In this document: positions 10,864-20,318 of the stretch, one piece after another
Numbering within the stretch: position 1 is the first letter of the stretch
Layout: each line of letters begins with the position of its first letter
Assembly (NCBI GenBank): GCA_022578605.1
Contig: MU394053.1
Coordinates: 764,229 to 828,228 of the forward strand
Direction of reading: 5' to 3'
DNA: 64,000 nucleotides
Source: Camillea tinctor
Lineage: Eukaryota > Ascomycota > Sordariomycetes > Xylariales > Xylariaceae
The notes under the pieces: model-generated
What the model was told of the DNA's origin: nothing
What the model saw: only the letters and a program-made list of their open reading frames with translations
Databases searched by the model: none
Program-made: the position numbers and the translations under genes

Positions 10864-12601
10864 ATTGCCGTCTCCAGAAGATCTGCTACCTGTAGATGAG
10901 GCAAGAAGACCAGGGGTGGTTAGATATAAGCCAAAGTAAATAAATAAATAAACACAGGCTGTGGGTTATAAACATACTAGCATTCGAACACGTCCTGCGT
11001 CGGCGAGTCAAACCCGAAGTGATTTTTCCTGCATGCATACTGAGTTGTAAGATGTAAGTATTAGTATTGAAGTTGTCGCAAAAAAAAAAGAAAAGAATAA
11101 AAGAGAAGAAGTGAAGGGGGGGTATAAAGGTAGTAAGTAGGCTAGTCAGGTAGGCAAAGGGCAGTAAGTAGGGAGAAGGCAGACCTAATAGCACCTTTTT
11201 TTAGTGGCAGAACCCCTCCTTACCTCAGCTCCTGGGGGCGTGCGGTTTGCGGCGTTATCGATTACAGAATTTTGGTCGATCCGATGACCTCACACAGCCG
11301 CACTCTCGGGAAAGACAAAACTCTAAGGTTGCAGGGCAGGTTGCAGGGCAGGTTCAGGTTTTTTATGGAGGTAGGTGATACCTACTTACCTAACTTGGTG
11401 AGAGGTACAACGTGAAAGGGGAAAAATCAAAACAAAAATAAATCGAAGACCTCAAATATATTGGATTTTTTTTTTATAAATAATAGGTCGATGAAAAATT
11501 ATACTAAGTAATAAAGCAAAAAGGGAGAAAAGTACGTATTATGTCTAATAAGTTAAATAAGTCTGTCTAGGTTACCTAAATAAGTGACGAATCTACATAG
11601 TGAATATCCCTTAATGGATGGGAAAGATTCAAAATAGGGTGCCTATTACCGATAACACACTAGCTAAGGAAACTAGAATTCCCTAGAATTACACCCTAGG
11701 TGCATTACCTGCCTAGGTTAGGCACTAGTATAACAATTAGGCAGGCTACCGAGACCTGACTCTATTAACTAGGCACTAGGTACCTAGGTAACTTAGGTAA
11801 ATATACCTAAGATTCATAAATATGATGAATGGGAAGTCACAAAGAAGTGAAACTAGGTTGTCATGTAGTATTGTCAGTTTCCGGAGTAATGACGAGCATT
11901 AGAGAGAAGGCAGGGTGGGGGGCGTGGATGATTTGCTCACTGCTAACTTCCAGCTCCTTCTCCTGCTGCTGCATCGGGACGGGGGGTACGGGGGCCTGGA
12001 GGGGCTTACACCACGAGGTACATAGATTTATTAGGGGATGACGTATACATCCTATAATCAGCTGCATTAGCTCCCTTGTTAGAACTTAACTCATCTGCCC
12101 ATCCTGTGTCCCTAGGTACGTACCTCAGGAGTTATTGCTGATTTGTAGGCTTTAGTAAGATAAGTAGGTATGCTTAAAGCATATTTAGCACCAGTCAGCA
12201 TCAACGTATTAGATATTATCGAGTTAACGATGTAATGTGTCATAGGCTGGGCTTCTGGTTGGATAGATGGATGCAGGTGAATACTATTATAGGGGGGGCA
12301 GAAGGTTACATTAACCCCTGACCCCTTTTTTTATTCACGAGAAGATATATAACTTAGCAACGAGTCAATCACACTGCATTGTCACAACCAAAACAAAACA
12401 AGACTCAGTAAGTAATCAGCAACTTTCAATTGGTTCTCGACCTACAGAGAGGTAGTCACACTAATAAGCTAGTAATAGTAATGATTGAGTGAGTAACCTA
12501 TAAAATGATTGTGGATGGGTGTGTGATCGTTTACACCACTTATACATCATCGTTGCCATCATGAACAACAACCAAGCTGAATCAACTCATTCCTCTCACT
12601 T
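10864..12601. other. intergenic between ORP and NMT1
   Basis: Contains the ORP promoter/leader and the NMT1 3' region. The part from 11230 to 11830 is AT-rich with many CCTAGGT and TACCT motifs. No gene was recognised. Short open frames at 11829-12067 overlap on both strands and look random. Confidence 0.45.
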
Positions 12602-13905
12602 CTAGCCTTGGACAGCAGTCTCAGAAGCAGCAGCAGCAACAACAGGAACGTGGTCAATCTCTAGACGCTGGAATCCGCCCTGCGCCGCAACCACCTTCTG
12701 CAGCTCAGCCATGCGCTTCTGGTCGCCGGTCGGGTCGGTCGAGTCGCCGTCCAGCGGCCAGCTCAAGAACTCGTTAGTGTAGTTAGGCTGGAAGGACTGG
12801 TCGAGCACGCCGAGGCGCTTGCCGTAGCGGGTCACCTTGTCCCAGTCGCGGCGCACGTTCTTGAGGTCGCGCGAGAAGTAGGCGAACGAGCGCTCGAAGA
12901 TGCGCCGGTTGAGATCCGTGCCCATCACCGGCTTGAACTCGACGTACTCGGCGTACGCCTGCTCCGGCTGCGCGAGCACGAAGTCGGTCGCCCGCTTCAC
13001 CGCACGCAGGAACGCCCGCACGTCGTCGGGGCGCTCCGAGATGAACTTCTCGTTGCCGATGTACAGGATGCTGCAGAAGCAGCAGCACCCCAGCTCGGCG
13101 AGCTGGTCGATCCGCAGCATCTGCACGTCGTCCTTGGGACGGCCCTGGCTGGCGAGCCACTCCTCGAGCTCGACCATCTGCACGTTCTCCAGGCCGATGC
13201 CCGCGTCGATCTCGCCCTTGATGATGGCCTTGGAGACGTTCATGCCGCAGCGAACCGCGGTGTAGTCATCGGGCGTCATCCCATAGTGCGAGGTCAGCTC
13301 ATCAATCTGGATCTATATTATGGTTTAGTTAGCAAGGGGGGGCAACTTGGGAGAAGTATGAATGCTTTATGAGCTCACCTTTCCGAACTCGCCGACGTAT
13401 CCAATACGCTTTCCCTTGAGCGTCTTGAAATCCGTGGTAATACCGCTGTCCTTGAGATACACAACTCCGGTAAATGGCTCGTCGAGCAGAGAGCCAATGG
13501 AGAGGACGGGGAAGTTGCGAGCTTTAGCCTATACAATTTTTCTGTTTAGCTTGTCTCCCCGATCCAGATTGCCTTGTAGAGACTTACCGCAAGGGTATGG
13601 ATCATGGCCTTGAATCCGAGATCGACCTTGCCGGTGCCGATGATCTCGGTGACATCCTATATTTAGTGTGAGTATATGACTATTCAATGACGGTGGCAAC
13701 GGAACATCATACACTCGGGTCATTAGGCTCAAGCAAGGCAACCTTGATGCCTTCGTCCTTGAAGTAGCCCTTGGCTTGGGCTAGGTAGAGGGGGGCGTGG
13801 TACGGCGTCGCATGCCTTAGCGACAGTTAGTCATTCTGCTTTTCATCTACAGCAGGAGCTCTATGCTTGCCAGTTGGTCAAGAAGGTGATCTTGTCGGTT
13901 GACAT
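12602..13905 (-). CDS. NMT1: HMP-P synthase (NMT1/THI5), thiamine pyrimidine biosynthesis
   Basis: A 355-aa protein of the NMT1/THI5 family, which makes the pyrimidine half of thiamine. In yeast Thi5 the enzyme is its own substrate: PLP on Lys62 and the side chain of His66 are consumed, so each chain turns over once. Exons: 13871-13905, 13713-13815, 13588-13656, 13379-13528, 12602-13312 (356 codons with stop). K62 and H66 fall at exactly those numbers here (LGFKAMIH), and the CCCFC motif is at 195-199, as in yeast. The N-terminal [10 protein letters not shown] stretch is also conserved. Intron 1 (13816-13870) is GC-AG. A TPP riboswitch sits in the leader, so expression is expected to fall when thiamine is plentiful. 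The C-terminal ~20 residues are an Ala-rich extension. Confidence 0.97.
13816..13870 (-). other. GC-AG intron in NMT1
   Basis: The exon ends AACTG and the intron begins GCAAGC. It has a perfect ACTAAC branch site and ends CTAAG. Joining restores [10 protein letters not shown]. The retained frame hits TAG four codons past NW with no GT before it, so a GT donor is excluded in this reading. Confidence 0.8.
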
Positions 13906-14033
13906 GATGGCTCAAACGTGAAAACTGTTACAGTTAATATATCCCGTCCATCGGGCACAGGGGGGAAGGGGGAAGAAGCATGTTCTTTCGCTGGAATTAT
14001 CCAGATCAAGTTCAACGGTGTAATCTCAGCCAT
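13878..14033 (-). promoter_or_regulatory. uORF starting inside the TPP aptamer and overlapping the NMT1 start
   Basis: An ATG in good context (CCATGG) within the aptamer opens a 51-codon frame that crosses the leader intron 3' site, overlaps the NMT1 ATG out of frame and stops at 13878-13880. It exists only in transcripts that keep the intron or splice inside it, so it can act as the translation-blocking frame when TPP changes splicing. Confidence 0.7.
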
Positions 14034-14159
14034 GGTATCCCCTTTTCCCTTCTAGTCACGAAAGCCCTCCTCTATCAAGCAGGAGATATTGGGAGGCGAT
14101 CATGGCCAGAGGGGTTAAGAGTTATACCTAGCACCCGCCATGCGTTTAGCCAACGTTAC
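13925..14159 (-). other. 5' leader intron with two possible donors (riboswitch-controlled)
   Basis: The acceptor is TTAACTGTAACAG, ending at 13925, 19 nt before the NMT1 ATG. The distal donor GTAACG (first base 14159) lies upstream of the aptamer. The proximal donor GTATAA (first base 14127) lies in the aptamer 5' strand, where GGTAT can pair with ATACC near 14036. This matches the alternative-splicing layout published for N. crassa NMT1. Which donor is used is inferred. Confidence 0.65.
13978..14143 (-). promoter_or_regulatory. TPP riboswitch (THI-box aptamer)
   Basis: Read on the minus strand, GCATGGCGGGTGCTAGGTAT forms the 5' side. A long P3 arm of fungal type follows. Then come the invariant GGCTGAGATTACACC (CTGAGA at 14029-14024) and the P4/P5 core TTGATCTGGATAATTCCAGC, ending in GAAAGAACATGC. 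GCATG at the 5' end pairs with CATGC at the 3' end to close P1. The aptamer binds thiamin pyrophosphate and in fungi acts by controlling splicing of the leader intron. Confidence 0.96.
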
Positions 14160-15401
14160 CTTGATACTGTGATAGCTCCATGATGATTTATGCCCTTCCA
14201 ATATCCGTACCGGTTTCGTTTAGGGGTGTTATGTTGTTGGGACTGAGAAGAATATATTATGTCTCCTAGAGATACGAAAGCTAGCTGGTGAAATAGAAAG
14301 AGAGAAAAGAAATCGTCTACTGTTCACTAGAGAGGGTAGAGGGATTTCTTTTATACCGAGCCATGTGAGGGGTAAAGGGCCGTTTGAGTACCACTCTGAT
14401 ATCATAGAGCACCATCTATTTGATCGCGTCTTTTAGGAGCTCTTTCTGCGGGGCAATTACCTGCAGGTATGGGGATTGCTATGTTCGAGGTCCTAGATCG
14501 GAAGGCCGTCCATGGGGTGACGCATAACTGACGTTTCTTAATATAACCTCTGAACGAATCGACCCATACTCAGGCAAAGAGTCAGTGCGGCTACGGAATA
14601 CCCCCTGAAGCATTACCATGCATGCCTATAGTATAGAAAGATCATGTTGCGAAAGCTCTCCTAACCCAGTTTATCATTAGCTATATAGTTAACCTAGTTC
14701 ATTCTAGCCATTAGGGCTTACGCTAAGTAGAGTTCGTATTCTGAGGAGCCAAGAAGGGAGAAAGCAAGATGCATACAGCCATACTAAAAAAGAAGAAAAG
14801 GGGGGTTGTCACTACTAAATAGGGGGTATCTCATAGCTTAGTTAGATGATATCGATGAGGGAACGATTTTGAATCAAGTAATAGAAGCATTATGGGAGCT
14901 CTTCTCCTCAATATAGACACCCCGATATTCACGAGTGTTGGAGCATAGTAATCGGCTCAATAACACGAGGCGATACCTAGAAAGCTCAGGGCTGCAAGCA
15001 GTTTACCTAGAGAAGACGTAGAAAATTAGCAACAAGCAACGTGGTCGAAAGTCGTTCAGAGTGGGCACATTTACTGTTTTCATCTAGCCCTATGTAATTC
15101 CCATATGTATCTAGCCCAGTTCAGTTCCCCTTTTTTATATGAAATACATTGCATGCAAAAAAGAATGTCCAACTAATTGCGCTCATATCCCTTCGGGGTC
15201 ATGATTCTAGAGGGTATGCTTCGCCCTCTGCTCCTCTCTTACAGGATCTCAATAACCAAGTCCAGATGACGACAACCATCCATACAATACCTCCCTTTTA
15301 CCCCTGATCCGAAGAGAAAATGGACCGAGGGGGAAACCTGCTCGGTAGTGCTAAGTTGTTTTGCCTGCCATATTATCTTGAAGGTCCCCACCGCATCCAG
15401 G
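14160..15401. other. NMT1 upstream region; no further gene seen
   Basis: Holds the first leader exon and promoter of NMT1. No open frame longer than ~60 codons with coding character is present from 14300 to 15400. Sequence is AT-rich with several CCTAG-type motifs. Confidence 0.5.
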
Positions 15402-16895
15402 TTATTTATTGTCATCCGCTAGGTGTCCCTGAGCCTGGCCTTCTTTACTATTAGCCTCCTCTCCTTTCTCTTCTCCTTTCTCTTCTCCTTCCTCTCCTTC
15501 CTCTCCTTCCTTCTCCTCCTCCATCTCTATATCCTCTTCCTCTTCCTCTTCTTCTTCTTCTTCCTCCTCCTCTTCTTCTTCCTCTTCTTCCTCTTCCTCA
15601 TAATCTTCGTCCTCCTCATCATCATAATCTTCGTCCTCCCCATCATCATAATCTTCGTCCTCCCCATCATCCACGTCCATCTCACTCTCATTCAAACTAG
15701 TACGAGAACTAGAAGATGACGACTCCGAAGGCGTAAGCAGTTTCTTCTTTCCTCCATAGTTCTTCCCCTTCCCCTTTCCATTGTTCTTATTCTTGCTCTT
15801 GCTCTCCCCACCCTTAGCAGCACCTTTAATGGCACCAGATCTCTTCGGCACCAGCCTCCACATCCTCATATCGTCCTCCATCTCGCGGGTCCGCATCTCG
15901 CGCGCGCGCAAGTAATCCTCATGCAGCAACTGATCACCCTTGAGCGCCAAATCGACACTCACCTCATGCTGTCTCGTGATCCTAATCAGCGCATTCCCAA
16001 ACCCAGGGGGGCGCACGCGATTGAACCCATCCATCCTGCCCTGCGCGCTGTGCTCCGCGGTCGCCGCCTCGTCCAGGCGGCGCACGCGCTCGCTGATCGC
16101 CTCCCCGGGGCAGTCGTCCTCGAGCAGCCCCGCGAGGGCCTCGCCCCAGCGGCGCACCTCCGACACCATCAGCCGGTGCTGCATCTGGAAGATGGGCCCG
16201 TGGCCGTCGAGCCCCGTGGTGTTGCGCGCCGCGGCGCGGCACCCGCCCGCCCGGCACGCGAAGCTCCAGAACCACGCGTGCGCCATCTCGTACAGCAGGT
16301 TCGCCAGGATGGCGTCGAGCGGGAAGACCTCGTTGCGCCGGCCGATGTCGAGCGTGATGCGCGCGAAGCGCCGCGCGTCCACGCGGCACGAGTGGATCTC
16401 GCTCGGGGGGTTGTTGCGCCTCCGCATGCTGCTGCTGCTACTAATTCTCTTGCCGCCCGTCGTCGTCACGTCGAAGCCCGCGACTAGCTCGAGCTTGTCC
16501 CGCAGGCAGCCGAAGAAGAAGAACCCGTCGATGTACTCCATGAACAGTCTGGCGTCCTTCGCGCAGTCCTTCTCGTATCTGTCTTTTTTGGCACTGCTGG
16601 ATACCTTCTGGCCGTAGGCTGCCTCCCCCCAGGGTTGGTTGTATAGCTTGGTGAAAAGCCGCTTGCAGTCTTCTTGGCGCGCGTTGAGATCCTTATCTTC
16701 TCTAGCGTAGAAGGCTTTCACGGAGAGGTTAAGGAGATCGCGTGCTTTGTAGGCATTCCATTCGAGCTCTGGGTCCATATATGGATGAAAAGGGGCATAC
16801 TTTGGTATTGTCTTGTGTTTATGGGTACCATTCATGGAGACGTCAATGTCTCCTTTCCTGTTTTCAGTATTGTAGAACGCTGCCTTGGAAGACAT
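15402..16895 (-). CDS. SprT-like domain protein, degenerate zinc site, acidic tail
   Basis: Intronless 497-aa protein starting at ATG 16895. Residues ~165-240 resemble a SprT-like zinc metallopeptidase core: a hydrophobic helix LLYEMAHAW (200-208), a CRAGGC pair, and GHGPIF (231-236) where SprT-type proteins carry a further histidine. In active members the helix reads HExxH. Here the first histidine is tyrosine (YEMAH, codon TAC), so catalysis is doubtful. Residues ~345-400 are Lys/Gly/Ser-rich. From ~400 the chain turns into ED and DY repeats (GEDEDYDD units) and then almost pure Glu/Asp, with GEEK-type repeats near the end. The antisense of this tail makes false Leu/Phe-rich frames. Such basic-then-acidic tails are common in nuclear proteins. 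Function is unknown. The family call rests on pattern only. Confidence 0.6.
   Translation of the reverse strand: MSSKAAFYNTENRKGDIDVSMNGTHKHKTIPKYAPFHPYMDPELEWNAYKARDLLNLSVKAFYAREDKDLNARQEDCKRLFTKLYNQPWGEAAYGQKVSSSAKKDRYEKDCAKDARLFMEYIDGFFFFGCLRDKLELVAGFDVTTTGGKRISSSSSMRRRNNPPSEIHSCRVDARRFARITLDIGRRNEVFPLDAILANLLYEMAHAWFWSFACRAGGCRAAARNTTGLDGHGPIFQMQHRLMVSEVRRWGEALAGLLEDDCPGEAISERVRRLDEAATAEHSAQGRMDGFNRVRPPGFGNALIRITRQHEVSVDLALKGDQLLHEDYLRAREMRTREMEDDMRMWRLVPKRSGAIKGAAKGGESKSKNKNNGKGKGKNYGGKKKLLTPSESSSSSSRTSLNESEMDVDDGEDEDYDDGEDEDYDDEEDEDYEEEEEEEEEEEEEEEEEEEEEEDIEMEEEKEGEEGEEGEEKGEEKGEEANSKEGQAQGHLADDNK
15450..15690. repeat. low-complexity Glu/Asp codon tract (CTT/CTC on + strand)
   Basis: Trinucleotide and hexanucleotide CTC/CTT arrays on the + strand, with three copies of a TCATCATAATCTTCGTCCTC-type unit. 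It encodes the acidic tail of the SprT-like protein and is expected to vary in length between strains. Confidence 0.8.
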
Positions 16896-17842
16896 GGTAT
16901 TATACGTATTAACGGCGATAAGGATAAACTTGGGTAAGTGATTTGGTTATGTTACTGTGAAATATTAAACAAATATGGCTCATCTCTTGAGATAATTGAC
17001 TGATTTCCGCGTATTGCTAAAATAGTGGAAGGAGGAGCACGTTCAGGATCGAATTAAATACTTTTTCACTTTTGATATTACCATATAATAGTATATTCTT
17101 GCGTGTTCCATCGAGAAACATCGCGTCTCTTCAATGTCTCGAGACGAATATATGTTCTTTGTTGGCCATAGCCGTGGAAGAATGTCCTCACTACTACAGA
17201 TTTCTCGGTAGGTTGAGTAACACGGATCCTATTCGTAGGCTTACTATAAGAGGTGTCTCAAACTCTTCATAGTCCACTCCCTCAATGCGACCAGAGGCAG
17301 ATATGAGATATACAAAGGGACATACTAGAATGTATTATATAATCCAGAATATGATATCCTGATAGTATGGGTATTCTGACGTCGATGAAGCACATCCACA
17401 TTTACACTCATCAGAATATTTACGCGTGAACATAAACATTATCAATATTAATACTAATCTCTACTCGTATTCTACCTTGGTTAGCGTAATATATGACTAT
17501 GTAAGGAGATTAATGGAAAGTATATGATCTTAGAAGTGTTTTATTCTTCATGCTCGTTAATGATCATAATTCATCATAGATGTGACGGCCTGGGTAATCG
17601 CCACATTCACCTCCCAGCTTATAACCCCATTTAGGTCTTCAAGTCGGCGGACTTGAAGTCCTGTTACCTTTTTACAGGAATTGGGGAGTTAGTGTAGTGG
17701 GCTAAGCCACCCCGTGACAGTAGACTGCTATATAAGGGCTAATTGTAACATAATCATTAAAATCCAATTCAGTTTAATTCGTATCACCTGTTTCTCTTAG
17801 CCCCTTTTCAATCCTCACAGAACCCCATCACATCACATCACA
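16896..17842. other. AT-rich spacer, no gene seen
   Basis: About 950 nt, AT-rich, with only short frames of random character. It probably includes the promoter of the SprT-like gene (next to 16896) and the 3' region of the GH127 gene, including a CATCA short repeat at 17826-17845. Confidence 0.5.
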
Positions 17843-20318
17843 TCATGAAAGGTCTACCAACTCTAACTGTACGACCGGCAAGTGAGCCATGTGAATTTTT
17901 GCACTGCCAAACGGCACAAACCGGGCACTGAATGCTTTCCCCGTGAGCGTAGGCTGGCTAGGCGGGTCAGCAGCCGAGTCGAACGCGAGTGGCCAGTCGA
18001 TCTCAACGGCAGCGACGCGGAGCTCGATGGGTGGGGCGCCGTAGTCCCACACAGGGCTTGGGAGGTCCTGGTTTTGGTTCTGGACGACCTTTATCTGCGA
18101 GGGATCGATGGCGATGTTCCACGGCACCTCACCCGTGGGCTCGATGATGTGGTCGTGCGTGTGCTCAGTCGTGGTCGAGGAGTCAAGGACACCGCTACCG
18201 TCGTACGCCCATGGCTGGATCGCCGTCTCATTGAAGTCGATGGCAAGGCTGTACAGGAGTGGCCCATAATAGATGGCTGCGGTATTGTTGGCACGGTATT
18301 CAACGCGCGGGTCTGTTTGGAAGCTGATGGAGATGGTGCTTTCCCCCTTGGGAATATCGAACTTCTGGAGGCTTTGGCCCGATGGTGAAATTGGCTCCTT
18401 AGAGTTGCTACCGGGTCCAGTATAGGTACTTGATGGGTTCGCCCAGCTAGGAACACGTACGTAGAAAGCGAAATCAGATCCTGCTGTAATAGTGTATGTA
18501 ATGTCTAAACCAAACGGGTACGTGGTATCGGCCACAATGTTCTGCACGGCTCCGTTGACAGTGGTGCTGATTTGGCTTGGAGAAAGCAGTACGTGAGCAA
18601 TGCCATCCCCAGTTCTGACATAGGAGTTGGCCACAAATTTCGGATATGCCTGAGGATGGTTGACAGTACAGCAGGGCTAAAACCACAGTTAGCAACCTAA
18701 GAAAGAATATGATAGGGATACTGAGATGGACTGACATAGTTGGGCTCTAGGCCAAAAACATTGCCACGCGGGCCAACATTCTGCCACATCTGAGGTTGTT
18801 CCGAAAGTTGACGAGACCAGGGCTATCTTGTTAGTATTTTGGTCTTCATTGGCTGCATAGAGTGACGTCTTACCTGGTTTTCCTGCTGGACATATTGATG
18901 CGCCCACCAATTTGGAGACATCTGTCCAGGCAGTGCGTTGAAAGCGGCCAGCTCTACCCAGTCCGCCAAGTCGTTGTCCCCGAGGTACTGGTAGATAAAG
19001 GCCAGCGAAAACATCAGTTCAGCTGTGGTACATAACTCCGCTCCTCGACTGGGATTGAGATCTGTAATGAACTCATCACCAATGATTGTTCCTGCGACAG
19101 ATTTATGCCATTTCGCCAACAAGTCCACCGCGGTCCGGGTCTGGGTCTTCAAGGACTCATCCTTGGTCGTAAGGTAAATTGCCAGCGGGAATCGTAGGCC
19201 TGTCAAGTGTCAATATGCAATCTCACATAGTCGCTATCGGTGGTATTATATATAAAAAACCAATACCTTCTGCCATATTCACAGCATGAGTGAACAGCCA
19301 TGAGTACGATTGGGCACGTGGGGCATACACGACCTCCGGATATACTCCTTCTACCCAAAAGTCCCTCCAATCAATATTTGCCTGGCACAAAAATGATTAG
19401 AAAAGAGCTCCACACATGTTAGTCAATAGCTTTTAGATCAATTTACCTCTTTGTTTCCTTCTATCATGAGATTCAAAGTTTCCAGTATAATCTGCGAGTT
19501 ATTGCGGGGGTAATTCTCCAGTAACCAAATCAGGGGTATGTGCATTTCGTGAGCTCGGGCGAGTCCAAACCCGTCGGAATCGAATACATCGCCCTCTTTA
19601 ATAATCAGGCCGGTAAAGTTATCTTCAAGCATACTGTGAACAAGTTCTACATAGCGATGCATGGCGTCAACAATCCTATCGGTTTGCCCCTTGTCCGCCT
19701 CAGCGTATTGCTATATGATATTAGAAATAGTACAGCAATATGAATACTTAAGCGTCTAAGAGATAAACATACCATGAGTCCTAGCAAGATATAGCAACGG
19801 CCCCATAGGCCTCGGGTTTGTGGTGTTGTCTCAGGCCCTAGCCAACCATCGTCGGCCTGGTGTTCTAGAATATAATCCAAAAACGATGATACTTGACTCT
19901 CGAGTCTGGAGTTCCCTAATGTGAAGGCCAAAGGAACCAGACCGTTGAACCAGTACGGTGCTGACTCGTGCAGTGTAGAGTACTCCGAATCTCCCCCTAG
20001 CCACATTGACTTCTGGACGAAGCGGTAGAAATCGTGCATATTCCCGGCAAGCCCATCTGCAGATAACTGCATTTCATTTAAGAGCCAGCCCCGAGGTTTT
20101 ATAGACCCCAAAGTAACAGAGGGATAAACCGGCTGAGCAATTGTCAAGACTTTGATTGTAAGCTAGGGGTCTTAATTATCGCAGGTAGTTAACTCACTGT
20201 TTTCGGTGTCTCTATCCAACACTACTTGCCGTGGCACATCTTGAGGTCGAGCCAAGCTAGGGGTGCTCAGGAAGGCCAAGGTTGCCGCAAGAGCCTTGGT
20301 AAATATTGATGACCCCAT
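17843..20318 (-). CDS. secreted GH127-like (DUF1680) glycosidase
   Basis: A seven-exon gene for a 707-aa secreted protein of the six-hairpin DUF1680/GH127 superfamily. Characterised bacterial members are beta-L-arabinofuranosidases. Exons: 20198-20318, 19773-20149, 19447-19710, 19267-19381, 18874-19199, 18736-18822, 17843-18676 (708 codons with stop), all GT-AG introns of 48-67 nt. The N-terminus is a signal peptide (KALAATLAFLSTPSLA) with no upstream in-frame ATG. The start of the mature fold has PSVTLGSIKPRGWLLNEM. The zinc/cysteine set of the bacterial enzyme HypBA1 (Glu-x-Cys and Cys-Cys) is matched by E347-L-C349 and C432-C433 (NYPCCTVNHPQ). E335 (GDEF) is a candidate acid/base. The C-terminal part is beta-sandwich. 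Substrate is inferred, as fungal members are little studied. Confidence 0.85.

Noticed and set aside
15423..15719. Leu/Phe-rich frame on the + strand
   Set aside because: It is the antisense of the Glu/Asp-rich tail of the SprT-like gene.
15921..16617. Two long + strand frames of about 190-225 codons
   Set aside because: Antisense shadows of the GC-rich SprT-like coding sequence; no family likeness and no start or splice context.
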